From NCBI GenBank assembly GCA_011033025.1, contig WFMF01000115.1, positions 372,001 through 436,000 on the forward strand: 64,000 nt of DNA, read 5' to 3'. The translations under genes and the position numbers were made by a program. The notes under the pieces were generated by a model. It made no database searches and was not told the origin of the DNA. It saw nothing but the letters and a program-made list of their open reading frames with translations. Positions 34,194 to 46,177 of this stretch are shown piece after piece (the first letter of the stretch is position 1; every line of letters begins with the position of its first letter). The stretch is from Beroe forskalii (Eukaryota; Ctenophora; Nuda; Beroida; Beroidae).

Positions 34194-34328
34194 GGCCAGC
34201 AGTCCCGGCCCTTCGGGCCGGGACTGCTGGCCTGTTTGGCTGCCCTCGGCCCTTCGGGCCTAGGGCATCTGCCCTTCGGGCAGATGCTCTCGGGCAGCAT
34301 CCCCGGCCCTTCGGGCCGGGGATGCTGA
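34194..34328. repeat. Cluster of four GC-rich hairpins with TTC loops
   Basis: Four neighbouring inverted repeats share the centre CCCTTCGGG: 34,194-34,232 (perfect 18-bp stem), 34,241-34,267 (one mismatch), 34,265-34,287 (10-bp stem) and 34,296-34,328 (15-bp stem). They are much more GC-rich than the surrounding DNA. The minus-strand ORF across them (34,181-34,414) is a by-product. Confidence 0.8.
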
Positions 34329-34489
34329 CTCTCGGATGCCCTCGGTCGGAGGGAATTTTCCGTGGCTGCGGGCGCTTGCCAGCGCCCTGATATGTGGTTG
34401 GCAGGCGTTAGCAATTTCAGGTAGGCAACGAAATTATGTTTTAGTCGTGTTGCAAAAACTTAGTAATAAATCAGAAAAATAATGAGAAA

Positions 34490-35090
34490 TTTTTCGGCCA
34501 CCCTGAGGGCGTGGGGACCACGCCCTTTTTCGCAAAAATTAAACTTTCGAATTTTTCAAAATTCCTTCGCCATCGAGTTGCTTATGATGAATAAAAATTT
34601 TGAGAATTTTGTCCGAATTATTGGGTCACCCTGAGGGGCGTGGAGACCACGCCCTTTTTTTTCGCAAAAATTAAACTTTCGAATTTTTTCAAAATTCTTT
34701 CGCCATTGAGTTGCTTATGATGAATAAAAATTTTGAGAATTTTGTCCGAATTATTCGGTCACCCTGAGGGGCGTGGGGGGCCACGCCCTTTTTTTCGCAA
34801 AATTAAACTTTCGAATTTTTCAAAATTCCTTCGCCATCAAGTTGCTTATGATGAATAAAAAGTTTTGAGAATTTTGTCCGAATTATTGGGTCACCCTAAG
34901 GGGCGTGGGAGGCCACGCCCTTTTTTCACAAAAAATAGATTTTCGAATTTTTTCAAAATTCCTTCGCTTTGGAGTTGCTTATGATGAGTAAAGGTTTTGA
35001 GAATATTGTCGGCAATATTGGGTTACTGTTGGGGGCGTGGGAAGCTTTTTTTCGCAGAAATTAAAGTTTCGAATTTCCCCTCCAAACTCG
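34490..35090. repeat. Tandem repeat of about 133 bp, 5 copies, each with a GGGCGTGG-CCACGCCC hairpin
   Basis: Landmarks CACCCTGAGGGGCGTGG at 34,494, 34,626, 34,760, 34,893 and a decayed copy near 35,024. Each is followed by CACGCCCTTTTT and then AATTAAACTTTCGAATTTTT. No coding capacity. Confidence 0.8.
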
Positions 35091-35864
35091 CACGGTCAAA
35101 TCACTGTCAAAGGGACATGTGGCTGTTAGCTCATGCGGCTGCCATCATTCGCCGTCCGTAGGACGGGAACCGACTAGTAGGTATAATTCAAATAGAAATT
35201 AAAATTTAATTAAACAAAATTTAAAGTTAATTTTAAGTTAATTTTAAAGTTAATTTAATTAAAATTTATTAAATTAGAATTTAATTTGAATTAATGAAAT
35301 TAGAATTTAATTTGAATTAATGAAATTTAATAATAAATTTAATAATGAATTATATTTTTGACATCCGAGTTTGATTCTTTGTTTTTGAATCTTGATTAAG
35401 TTCAATTAAAATTAAATTGCTCGGTCATTAAGGGGCCATCCATTAAGGACGTCCGCAAAGAGAGGGGAGGGGGAGTCTGGCCAATGTGCGTGCGGATGTT
35501 TGCGGACGTAGCACTAGCAGTAGGGGGAGGGGAGTGTTTGACCAAATGCGGACGTCCGTATTTATGAAAATTTTGGCCGATTTGAGTGTCTTCTCACTTG
35601 AAAATAATCGATTTTTTACAATTTTTACTTAGATTTTCGACATTGAGTCAAATAATGAAGTTAATTCTGTCACCATATTTGAGAAAAAGGGCATAAAATT
35701 AAAAATGATGACACAAAAGATTTTCAATGAAAATGCGAACGTCCGGAGGGGTTCCCCTTACTCCATGTTCATGTTACGGAGCCTTATAATTTGCGCGCGC
35801 AAGCGCGCCTCTTCAGAGAAGAGGCTTGTGACTGTAGGGTGGTGGGTTTTTGGGGTCGGATCTC
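35091..35864. other. AT-rich spacer with a GGACGTCCG-containing element fragment
   Basis: 35,170-35,400 is simple AATTAAAATTT-type sequence. From about 35,428 (TTAAGGGGCCATCCATTAA) to about 35,760 (GTCCGGAGGGGTTCCCC) a sequence with repeated GCGGACGT looks like a MITE. Its ends are only weakly inverted, so the call is tentative. Confidence 0.35.
35757..35832 (+). repeat. Direct repeat of about 70 bp flanking the fold-back element (left)
   Basis: Contains CTCCATGTT, ACGGAGCCTTAT, GCGCGCGCAAGCGCGC and CTCTTCAGAGAAGAGG. The same sequence in the same orientation lies at 39,244-39,308, so the 3.4-kb inverted repeat sits between two direct repeats. Confidence 0.65.
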
Positions 35865-38800
35865 AGATCTTCATAGGTTCGTGATATGTGATAGAGATTT
35901 TCATGACGAATCAGATGGTACCAAGCTTTTTGAAATTGACCGTCATTTAACCCCTGGAAATTTGGTTTTTAGTTCATTCCAATTATCTCCTTATAAGGGG
36001 ATAATTAGTACACCTCTGTACGGGAGGAGGACTCGCTCACTCGAGATGATCTAATTAGCCTGTCTGTGATAGCGCAGAGGGAGAGTTTCCGGTTTCAGTT
36101 CGAAACACAGTGCTGCTTGTCATCCCCCGGCTAATGATCAGCGGGGCTAATATGATTACGCACATCAATATAGCATTAAGCTCAATCACCATTCCCATCA
36201 ATGGGAAACTGAAAGCTTTACTTCTGTGTGTATTGGTAATGGTATATGTAATCAATTTACATTCACACACAGCGCCTGGCGGCAATATTGAAAGATTGAA
36301 CGCAGTGAAGAAGGTGAAAACGAGAATCTGTGTTCCACGGAATTTGAAAATTATTCTTTCATAATAAAGATAAGATAGTAAACTAGTAAAGTCTAACAAA
36401 AATTTAATTTCAGTCCATAATATCTTCTCGTTTGTACAGTTAATATAAAATCTTAAGAATGAATTAGTTCTATCGTTCATCACTAATCTGATCGTTGATC
36501 ACGATGATATGGTTCGAAATTTAAAACAAAATCTAAGACTGTCGAGCATGATCCACTGAATGATCATGAAATTTATTTATAGTCATCGAGACATCCATAT
36601 TTTCCATGGAATTTGAAATCAAATAAGTATAACAGAATTTTGATTCCTTATTCGGATAGGATATCTATTCTTTTAGTTTTCCTATTTGAATTATCGGTCG
36701 ATGTGCGAATTTACAGGTAGAATTAAAAAATCAATTGCAAATTGTGATACCTACATTGTTTTCTACTAATAGAAACAATATTGTCCAATATTGGATTGTC
36801 CGGTAATTGCTCGTTTGTACGACTACGTGATTTCCCCTCGGAATTAACGTCGGAACGTGATTTCCAACTATATACGTACAAACGTGCATTTACCGGAAAT
36901 CGCGTACAAACGTGCATTTACCGGAAATCGCGTACAAACGTGCATTTACCGGAAATCACGTACAAACGTGCATTTACCGGAAATCACGTACAAACGTGCA
37001 TTTACCGGAAATCACGTACAAACGTGCATTTACCGGAAATCACGTACAAACGTGCATTTACTGGAAATCACGTACAAACGTGCATTCACCGGAAACCACG
37101 CACTAACGTGCATTCACCGGAAATCACGTACTAACGTGCATTTACTGGAAATCACGTACAAACGGAAATCACGTAAAACATGCATCAGAAATCACGTAAA
37201 ACATGCATTTACCGGAAATCACGTACAAACGTGCATTGACCGGAAATCATGTGCAAACGTGCATTTACCGGTAATTGCTCGTTTGTACGTAATTTCCGGT
37301 TAATGCACGTTTGTACGTGATTTCCGGAAAATTCACGTTTGCACATGATTTCCGGTCAATGCACGTTTGTGCGCGATTTCCGGTAAATGCACGATTGTAC
37401 GTGATTTCCAGTAAATGCACGTTTGTACGTGATTTCCGGTAAATGCACGTTTGTACGTGATTTCCGGTAAATGCACGTTTATACGTGATTTCCGGTAAAT
37501 GCACGTTTATACGTGATTTCCGGTAAATGCACGTTTATACGTGATTTCCGGTAAATGCACGTTTGTACGTGATTTCCGGTAAATGCACGTTCGTACGTGA
37601 TTTCCGGTAAATGCATGTTTTACGTGATTTCTGGTAAATGCACGTTTGTACGTGATTTCCGGTAAATGCACGTTTATACGTGATTTCCGGTAAATGCACG
37701 TTTGTACGTGATTTCTGGTAAATGCACGTTTGTACGTGATTTCCAGTAAATGCACGTTTGTACGTGATTCCCGGTAAATGCACGTTTGTACGTGATTTCC
37801 GGTTAATGCATGTTTTACGTGATTTCCGGTAAATGCACGTTTCTACGTGATTTCCGGTAAATGCACGTTTCTACGTGATTTCCGGTAAATGCACGTTTCT
37901 ACGTGATTTCCGGTAAATGCACGTTTCTACGTGATTTCCGGTAAATGCACGTTTGTACGCGATTTTCGGTAAATGCACGTTTGTACGTGATTTCCGGTAA
38001 ATGCACGTTTGTACGTGATTTCCGGTAAATGCACGTTTGTATGTGATTTCCGGTAAATGCACGTTTGTACGTGATTTACGGTATATGCACGTTTGTACGT
38101 GATTTCCGGTAAATGCACGTTTGTACGCGATTTCCGGTAAATGCACGTTTGTACGCGATTTCCGGTAAATGCACGTTTGTACGCGATTTCCGGTAATGCA
38201 CGTTTGTTCGTATATAGTTGGAAATCACGTTCTGACGTTAATTCCGAGGGGAAATCACGTAGTCGTACAAACGAGCAATTACCGGACAATCCAATATTGG
38301 ACAATATTGTTTCTTTTAGTAGAAAACAATGTAGGTATCACAATTCGCAATTGATTTTTAATTTTACCTGTAAATTCGCACATCGACCGATAATTCAAAT
38401 AGGAAAACTAAAAGAATAGATATCCTATCCGAATAAGGAATCAAAATTCTGTTATACTTATTTGATTTCAAATTCCATGGAAAATATGGATGTCTCGATG
38501 ACTATAAATAAATTTCATGATCATTCAGTGTATCATGCTCGACAGTCTTAGATTTTTTTTAAAATTTCGAACCATATCATCGTGATCAACGATCAGATTA
38601 GTGAATGTGATGGACGATAGAACTAATTCATTCTTAAGATTTTATATTAACTGTACAAACGAGAAGATATTATGGACTGAAATTAAATTTTTGTTAGACT
38701 TTACTAGTTTACTATCTTAATATTATGAAAGAATAATTTTCAAATTCCGTGGAACACAGATTCTCGTTTTCACCTTCTTCACTGCGTTCAATCTTTCAAT

Positions 38801-39229
38801 ATTGCCGCTGTGCGCTGTGTGTGAATGTAAATTGGATTACATATACCATTACCAATACACATTACACAGAAGTAAAGCTTTCAGTTTCCCATTGATGGGA
38901 ATGGTGATTGAGCTTAATGCTATATTGATGTGCGTAATCATATTATCCCCGCTGATCATTAGCCGGGGGATGACAAGCAGCACTGTGTTTCGAACTGAAA
39001 CCGGAAACTCTCCCTCTGCGCTATCACAGACAGGCTAATTAGATCATCTCGAGTGAGCGAGTCCTCCTCCGTACAGAGGTGTACTAATTATCCCCTTATA
39101 AGGAGATAATTGGAATGAACTAAAAACCAAATTTCCAGGGGTTAAATGACGGTCAATTTCAAAAAGCTTGGTACCATCTGATTCGTCATGAAAATCTCTA
39201 TCACATATCACGAACCTATGAAGATCTGG
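35865..39229. mobile_element. Fold-back element of 3.4 kb at the centre of the palindrome
   Basis: 35,865 onward (CAGATCTTCATAGGTTCGTG) is mirrored from 39,229 backward, with few mismatches through about 36,850 / 38,215. Inside are tandem 28-bp units containing ACGTGCATTTACCGGAAATC, about 14 copies on the plus strand (36,880-37,270), then about 33 copies in reverse complement (37,275-38,210). The flip occurs near 37,270, off the geometric centre (about 37,547), because the right array is longer. ORFs such as R-A-F-T-G-N-H-V-Q-T-C are repeat translations. No transposase seen. Confidence 0.82.
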
Positions 39230-39243
39230 GCGACGTAGGATGT

Positions 39244-39308
39244 TACCCTATTACTCCATGTTACGGAGCCTTATTTTGCGCGCGCAAGCGCGCCTCTTCA
39301 GAGAAGAG
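39244..39308 (+). repeat. Direct repeat flanking the fold-back element (right)
   Basis: Same sequence and orientation as 35,757-35,832. Here it also forms a hairpin with its own flank: GGAGCCTTATTTTGC and GCAAAATAAGGCTCC. Confidence 0.65.
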
Positions 39309-39469
39309 GCAAAATAAGGCTCCACCATAATGGTAATAGTCGATGCGCGTCGTAACTAATTATCGCGCGCGCTGAAAATATCCCGCGCATTGGATTCATC
39401 GTGGATGGTTTACATAACATGAATTGCACCGCGGCTGCACGATATGTCATTATGCAGTAAAAGAGCCGG

Positions 39470-40160
39470 TGCTCACGAGCAGCAAGCATTATCAAACGGG
39501 GGTACAAGGAGCCGGTGCTCACAGATTGACAAGCAATTAGCCAAATGGAGTAGATAGAGCGGCCCAAAGAGTCACAAGCAGCAAGCATTATCAAATGGGG
39601 CAGATAGAGCCGGGCCCACAGGCCAGAGTCACCTGCAGCAAGCATAATCAAAATGGAGTAGATAGAAGGGCACAGAGTCTCCTGCAAGTATAATCAAATG
39701 GAGTAGACAGAGCCGGGCCCACAGGCCAGAGTCACAACCGGCAACCATAATCAAATGGATTAGATAGAGCCGGGCACAGAGTCTCCTGCAGCAAACATAA
39801 TCAAATGGAGTAGATAGAGCCGGGCACACGGAGTCACTTGCAGCAAGCATAATCAAATGGAGTAAATAGAGAAGCACACAGAGTCTCCTGCAGCAAGCAT
39901 AATCAAATGAGGTAGATAGAGCCGGGCACACAGAGTCTGCAGCAAGCATAATCAAATGGGTAGAGCACTAGATAAAAGCTGGGCACACAGAGTCACCTGC
40001 AGCAAGCATAATCAAATGGAGTAGACAGAGCCGGGCACACAGAGTCCCTGCAGCAAGCATAATTAAAGCCAAATGGGGTAAGATAGAGCCGGCACACAGA
40101 GTCCTGCAGCAAGCATAATCAAATGGAGTAAATAGAGCTGGGTCCGAAGAGTCACCTTCT
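39470..40160. repeat. Minisatellite of about 58 bp, about 12 copies
   Basis: Units built from GCAGCAAGCATAATCAAATG, GAGTAGATAGAGCCGGGC and ACACAGAGTC, with indels. Minus-strand ORFs through it are artefacts. Absent from the left side. Confidence 0.8.
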
Positions 40161-40556
40161 ATCTTGAAAACTGACAAAGTTATGGCAATTTTAAGAACAA
40201 AACCTTAAAAAAGACAATCTTCCCAAACACATTTTTTCACGATTTTCTTGTGCCAAATAGATCTTATGATAAGCCATGGATCCTGAAAGTTTCAGAGAAA
40301 AAGGTTCAAAATTGACCAAATTAGCACTACCATTTTGATTTCAGAACTTGAATATTTTATTTCGCGTGAAAAAGCATTACGATGTAGCATTCCGCGCGCG
40401 CAGCGTTCTCGTTCACCCCCTATGTCAAGTTGTTGTCAGGGTAGACTGGTGTCAGGGTAGACTGGTGTCAGGATAGGCTGGTGTAAAGTTGATATCAGGG
40501 TGGATTGGTGTCAAGTTGATGTCAGGGTAGACTGGTGTCAAGTCGGTGTCACACAC

Positions 40557-40639
40557 CTGCACGAGAAGGAGTTGTCACTCTCGGAGGGGAGGGTGGTGTT
40601 CCGGAGCAGTGAGTTTGGAACGTGTCCCTCAGTTAGAGC
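40557..40639 (-). CDS. Receptor gene copy (right arm), Ig half-domain exon
   Basis: Same 83-nt exon as 29,616-29,698 (S-D-N-S-F-S-C-R end), with conserved acceptor and GTGTGT donor. It is the last recognisable exon of this copy; the following intron is cut at 40,423 and no downstream exon is present. Confidence 0.55.
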
Positions 40640-40679
40640 CTGTACTATCCACCACCAGAACAGCCCCGTTCCACCACAG

Positions 40680-41030
40680 TACTGTGCGGTATGACACCGC
40701 ATGACACCACAGTACTTTGCGGTATGACACCACATGACACCACAGTACTGTGCGGTATGACACCACATGACACCACAGTACTGTGCGGTATGACACCACT
40801 GTGCTGTGCGGTATGACACCACACTGCTGTGCGGTATGACATCACATTGCTGTGCTGTATGACACCACAGTACTGTGCGGTATGACACCACATGACACCA
40901 CAGTGCTGTGCGGTATGACACCACTGTGCTGCGCGGTATGACACCACTGTGCTATACGGCATGACACCACAGTGCTGAGCGGTATGACACCATATGACAC
41001 CACTGTGCTGTGCGGTATGACACTCAGTGA
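40680..41030. repeat. GTCATACCGCACAGCACAGT minisatellite (right arm)
   Basis: Counterpart of 29,270-29,575, about 14-15 units with different variants and order. Confidence 0.75.
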
Positions 41031-41948
41031 GCATGAACCTGGGGGGTAAGGAATCTTCGAGACTCCGCGGCAAATTACAATTCATCGGTCGGATCTTCAC
41101 CCGATCTTTGAGGATACTACCACTATTCTACCATGATACGAGGGCAATGTTGTGTTCCTTGGAAGTGTACTCGATGTGATCACGTCAGCCAGTGATATCT
41201 ACCTAGGAGTTGAAATATTAAGAGATAAAGTGTCGTCAGAGTAAATCGCGTGAGATCAAATGTCCGTTCCTCTTTTTGATAAATTTGGCCTTTGCCATGT
41301 CGGTCAGTGAGCTAAGAAAAGGTACAAACTCAGCAATGATTACAAATAAAGTGAGCCATTGAATCAAAACCCCCTAGGGGCACACAAAAGTTCAAACTCT
41401 GAAGTCTGAAATAATTTCAGTGATTAAGCTTCAGTTATTGCTTTATTGCGCAAATCATCAGTTATTGATTGGATCACTTAAAATGGACAGTGGTTTTGTC
41501 ACACCTTAGCAAAACTCATAACTCACTATCAGTATCAAGCCCATACTATGGAATATAGATCACACCAGTTTCAAGTTCAGGGTAATCCACTTCAAGTCCT
41601 GGCAAACCACCAAAACGAAGATAGTAGAAGAGAACGTTCGGCCCAATTCATCTCCACAAAAAGGTGTGGTATTTTCGGTGAAGGATTTTTCAGGCAGATG
41701 ATATGCTTGGGCCATTGGGGTCCATTACCCAAATGGAGAATATATTCTAGCCAGACTGTAACTCAAGTATCTATATCTTCCTCCTCTACTTCGAACTGTA
41801 AACATATCCGCAACTCGTGACTGATACCCCTCAGACGATATGTGAGGGGTCATGTTGCTTGGCTTCGTGCCAGGGGAGTAACTGTACTTTAACAACCTAC
41901 CTTTGACAGCCGTTCATATCTACGTTAACATCAAATCTTATTCATACC

Positions 41949-42099
41949 CATAGCTTCATCCCGGGTCCAATCCCCCCTTAATTTTTCATTCCCCCTTCTG
42001 TCCAATTCCCCCTGAATCATTGAAATCAGGGTACCCCCCACCTACCTTATCTGGCGGAAAACCTTCATCCCCCTTTCTTATGGAAGGGATGAAGCTATG
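41949..42099. mobile_element. MITE with CATAGCTTCATCCC ends (right arm)
   Basis: Same insertion as 28,199-28,358, flanked by ATACC (complement of GGTAT) at 41,944-41,948 and 42,100-42,104. Confidence 0.65.
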
Positions 42100-42266
42100 A
42101 TACCCATATATTGGCATACATCTTTAGTTAAGGTTTTCACCTTATGAAATAGAAATATAGAAATATAACATAAAGTCAAATTACAACATGTAATGTCAGA
42201 CTAATGACTTAATGAAAGAGAGGAGTTAGCAAACTCAAATGATGTTGAGGATGAATGTACCGGTCA

Positions 42267-42948
42267 AAATGAACGTAACAAAAAGTAAAGCGCTGTAACT
42301 TTGGTTATATTTGGAGCTTCTTAATCAAGTTAATGAAACTTTGGGATGTCCATGTCGTAGTACGATACAATTTTGCACCACAAATTTGAAATGTCTACCT
42401 CAAAAATGTTAGAGTTATCATAAAAACGGTTTATTTGCCATATCTCAGCTTCTGAAGGCACTCCAGGATCATTCCGAACACATATTGCCCGCAATGTCCC
42501 AAAAATTTCATTCAAAAAAACCTCGGAGATATGCGCCTTTTTGTATCGCAAAAAGTGTACATAAAGCACAATTAAAGCAAGCTTGCATAGTTTTACATGT
42601 CTAAATATGTTAAAAGCACCGTGTTTGTTTACATTTCATCTGCAGAGTGTGTAAAAGCTTGCGTATACACACTTTTTTGCGTTAAAAAAGGCGCATATCT
42701 CCGAGGTTTTTCCGAATGAAACCTTTAGGACATTACGGGCAATATGTGGTCAAAATGATCCTGGAGCACCTTCAGAAGCTGAGATAAGGCAAGTAAAACC
42801 GGTTTTTCGATGATAACTCGAACATTTTTCGAAGTAGGTAGTCATTTCAAATTTTTGGTGCAAAATTATCGTACATACCGCACAGTTTCATTAAGAAACT
42901 CCAAACATAACCAAAGTTACAGCGCTTTACTTTTGTAACGTTTATTTT
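42267..42948. mobile_element. Palindromic element (right arm copy)
   Basis: Counterpart of 27,373-28,054, same site, inverted arms intact with small indels. Confidence 0.65.
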
Positions 42949-43273
42949 TGTTTGTTTTGAATCCATGGTGGGGTACCCATAAGGGTTTTGAAACATGATA
43001 TAATGAATACAGTAATCATGAAAAGTCAATACCACAATCGCATAGAAATGCCAATCAAGGCATGTGTCCTTAGCAAAAAATGGCTTCAATGCCACTGCAT
43101 CACTTCACACTAAACAGCACTCAAAAAGAAAAACATACACCACCGCCCGTATTATGTGAGCAAGGTAGGAGGTTACGTCACCTGAAAGAACTCGTCCTTA
43201 AAAAGCCCCTTCACTTGCTATGAGGCTGAGGGAAAGTAATCAAGTAATTGTGGGTCACACACTCACTATTTAC

Positions 43274-43567
43274 CAATGCAATTCATGACATCAATCTCCA
43301 CGTAATCACTAGAATCGCATGATACAATCTGCGAAGTGTTGTGCGAATCATCGGCCAGCATGAAACCGTCCTGTAGGGAATGCTGAGTTACAATGTGGAA
43401 ATTGGGAGGATACCCAGAAGTTGAACTTGTTGATCAAATGGAGTGATAAAACTATTAAAATAAAGTGCTAAAAGACCGTATACCAACCAGGCATGGAATC
43501 TCCATAGTCCAACCATTCGGCACCAATTCTGGGATGCTTTGGCGATCCTTCATATTCAGTTTAGCCC
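43274..43567 (-). CDS. Receptor gene copy (right arm), cysteine-containing module, two exons
   Basis: Exons 43,488-43,567 (80 nt) and 43,274-43,370 (97 nt) match the left module in length, phase, splice sites and nearly all residues (P-N-G-W-T-M-E-I-P-C-L; Q-I-V-S-C-D-S-S-D-Y-V). See 26,751-27,044. Confidence 0.55.
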
Positions 43568-44159
43568 CTGTTAATCCGCAGCTCGCTGTTCAAAAGCAGA
43601 TATTAGATGATTTACAGGATTATTTGACTGGCGATATGCAGCTACATTATAATGGCGCATATGCAGCAATCAGACATTTAATACATCTAACCGCGCCACG
43701 CACATTTCTGACAAATCTATAGAGTCACACATAAATGTGCGTGGCGCGCAGATGTAATTATGAATATGTCTGTGCGCCCGCGGCAAAGACACCATTTTCC
43801 CGCGGAAAATTAAGCTTTTGGGTCAATGGTTTTGCTTTCAAATTTGTGAATTCGGGTAGAAAGTATAAATCGTGAGGTATGCATATGCACACAATTGGTC
43901 GGTCAATGACAACGAAATTACTTATGACATGTGTTCTTTCAGTGTCAGCTGCTACCTGATGGCTAATTCAGTTCAATAGTCAAAAATGAAATGATAGCTT
44001 TATCAGTTAACACCTCAAACTTCCCAATTATTGATTGCTTTCTTTTACGAATTAATGAGCGATACAGGATAACTCCCAAATCTGAATCACAGCAGTGAAA
44101 AATGAATATTAAAAAAGGGATTCCGTGTTTTTTGGTAGTAAATTTGAAATCTGACTCAC

Positions 44160-44654
44160 GTTTGACTCCAAGAATAATTTGATCACCAGTTTCCATGACC
44201 TTGGATTCACCATCCGCAGTTGAAACTTCAAAAAACGCTTTGACACTGTATGTAGTGCTATCTGCAACCTGATATAAAGGGAAAACTACTTTTGACACGA
44301 AACATAAAACGTTTAGACCTTTGATTTATCTTAGAATGGGACAGCGTTTTATTCCAGCACTTCATCACTAAGTAATTCACCAAGTACTTTTTAAAATTCA
44401 TTTTTCAATAAGCCGAATATACGAATATGGTATGTTATCAAAAATTAGTGAGTCAATCACTAATGTACCCCACTTAATACTAACCCTCACAGAGTCAATC
44501 ACTAGCACATCACTAGTAGAAAGTACCCCACTGGGGTCGCTTGCTTTGTACCATTCCCACCGAGGCATGATACCGTAGTCTACATAAGGGCTGCTTTGAA
44601 CCGCTACACTTTGTCCAGAATAAAGTGCTGTACTGTTAGTGGTCCAAGTCACGC
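44160..44654 (-). CDS. Receptor gene copy (right arm), cysteine-less Ig-like domain, two exons
   Basis: Exons 44,485-44,654 (170 nt) and 44,160-44,268 (109 nt). The few differences from the left copy include Leu/Trp and Asn/Ser in the first strand (V-T-W-T-T-N-S-T) and Gly/Ser in L-S-T-S-D-V. Trp of W-E-W-Y-K is kept and both canonical Cys are absent, as in the left arm. Confidence 0.68.
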
Positions 44655-44754
44655 CTGGAGAAGGTATTATGACGAAGCAGAGTAGAATATGAGCCCATTT
44701 TGGGGTGTTTGAAGGAACACAATAATTGTTTGTGATATTGCACCCTCACACGGG

Positions 44755-45982
44755 GGCACATTACCACTTGTGCCAACCGCCGATTCGGCGCCTATAGGCG
44801 CCGAATCGGCGCCTATAGGCGCCTATAGGCGCCTATAAGTTTTTTTCGGCGCCGATTCGGCGCCTATAGGCGGTGCCGCTTTTCGGCGCCTATAGGCGCC
44901 TATAACTGACATTTTTCATTTTTTCGGCGGTCATCGGCGCCTATAGGCGCCGATAAGCGCCGATAAGCGCCTATGGACCGCCTATCGGCGCTGTCGGCGC
45001 TTTTCGACCGCTTATCGGCGCCTATGTTTCAACCGTCTATAGGCGCCTATAGGCGCCTATAGGCGCCGATACTGTTTCTTCGTCCGATTTTGCGCCGATT
45101 TTGCCTTCTAGCAATCTGTGTTCTTCCGCCTTTTTTCGGCGCCTATAGGCGCCTACAGGCGCCGATGAATTAAAACAGTCCTAAATTGGCGTGCACTTTC
45201 GTTTCACGGTATGTCAGGTTAGGGTTTGGGGTTAGGGTTAAGGTTTGGGTTGGGGTTAGGGTTAGGGTTAGGGCTTGGGTTAGGGTTAGGGTTAGGGTTT
45301 GGGTTAGGGTTAGGGTCTGGGTTTGGGTTTGGGTTTGGGTTTGGGTTAGGGTTTGGGTTAGGGTTTGGGTTAGGGATTGAGTTAACCCTGACTCTAACCC
45401 TAACCCCAACCCTAACCCTAACCCTAACCCTAACCCTAACCCTAATTCAACCCTAACCCCAAGTTTAGCCCTAATCCTGACCCAACGATGTTGCGGGCCA
45501 ATTTAGGACTACTTTAATTCATCGGCGCCTATAGGCGCCTATAGGCGCCTATAGAATTTAGGCCAATGAATATAGGTCATAGACTCGGAGCTCAGCTAAT
45601 AAAACTCATCCTCGCCAGTTCATGACTGTCTTAATTCATCGAAAAAAGAGGAATAGCATAGATTGCTAGAAATCAATATCGGCGCCTATAGGCGCCTATA
45701 GGCGCCGAAATAGAGGCGCCGATAAGCGGTCGAAAAGCGCCGACGGCGCCGATAGGCGGTCCATAGGCGCTTATCGGCGCTTATCGGCGCCTATAGGCGC
45801 CGATGACCGCCGAAAAAATGAAAAATGTCAGTTATAGGCGCCTATAGGCGCCGAAAAGCGGCACCGCCTATAGGCGCCGAATCGGCGCCGAAAAAAACTT
45901 ATAGGCGCCTATAGGCGCCTATAGGCGCCGATTCGGCGCCTATAGGCGCCGAATCGGCGGTTTGCACAAGTGGTAATGTGCC
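44755..45982. mobile_element. Right-arm-specific 1.2-kb element, 8-bp duplication, made of GGCGCCTATA palindromes and telomere-like repeats
   Basis: Inverted ends GGCACATTACCACTTGTGC, flanked by an exact CACACGGG duplication (44,747-44,754; 45,983-45,990). The left arm near 25,610 has a single CACACGGG in the empty site. An 8-bp duplication fits hAT-like elements. The body is dense GGCGCC/TATAGGCGCC palindromes mirrored around a core of TTAGGG-like repeats. No transposase. Confidence 0.85.
45217..45465. repeat. Interstitial telomere-like repeats, TTAGGG then CCCTAA
   Basis: 45,217-45,378 is (TTAGGG)n with TTTGGG variants. About 45,383-45,465 is (CCCTAA)n. The two face each other as at a telomere-telomere fusion, but both lie inside the 44,755-45,982 transposon. 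Confidence 0.85.
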
Positions 45983-46177
45983 CACACGGGTTACGTTTAC
46001 ACTTAGCAGTTAGCATGAAGTTAATAGAGTAATAGAATGTTTCAATCGGCTACGCCTCGTGCGCAATTCTAATTCGAACATACCCACAGTGGATCATATT
46101 ATCATAACTCAGTCATTTCAAAAGATAAAACTCTGTTATAAACCTTATCGACTGGGCTCACTTAGTAAAACGCTTAC

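Noticed and set aside
34181-34414. 77-codon minus-strand ORF over the GC-rich hairpins
   Set aside because: Composition follows the palindromes and no domain or splice context is seen.
36880-38210. CRISPR-like array of regular repeats
   Set aside because: Units are contiguous 28-mers without unique spacers, they flip strand, and the genome is animal.
36857-38304. Repeat proteins such as R-A-F-T-G-N-H-V-Q-T-C-I-Y in both orientations
   Set aside because: 28-bp tandem units read as 28-codon repeats in all frames; no gene features.
35791-39038. Paired ORFs at 36,055-36,483 (-) and 38,802-39,038 (+) as a transposase
   Set aside because: They are mirror copies in the fold-back arms with no DDE, zinc-finger or other motif.
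40500-41100. Ser/Cys-rich ORFs near the Ig half-exon as a toxin-like secreted peptide
   Set aside because: Open frames come from the GTCATACCGCACAG minisatellite and continue through an exon in the wrong frame.
45217-45465. Chromosome fusion point (head-to-head telomeres)
   Set aside because: The repeats lie within a transposon with an 8-bp target duplication and an empty site in the other arm.
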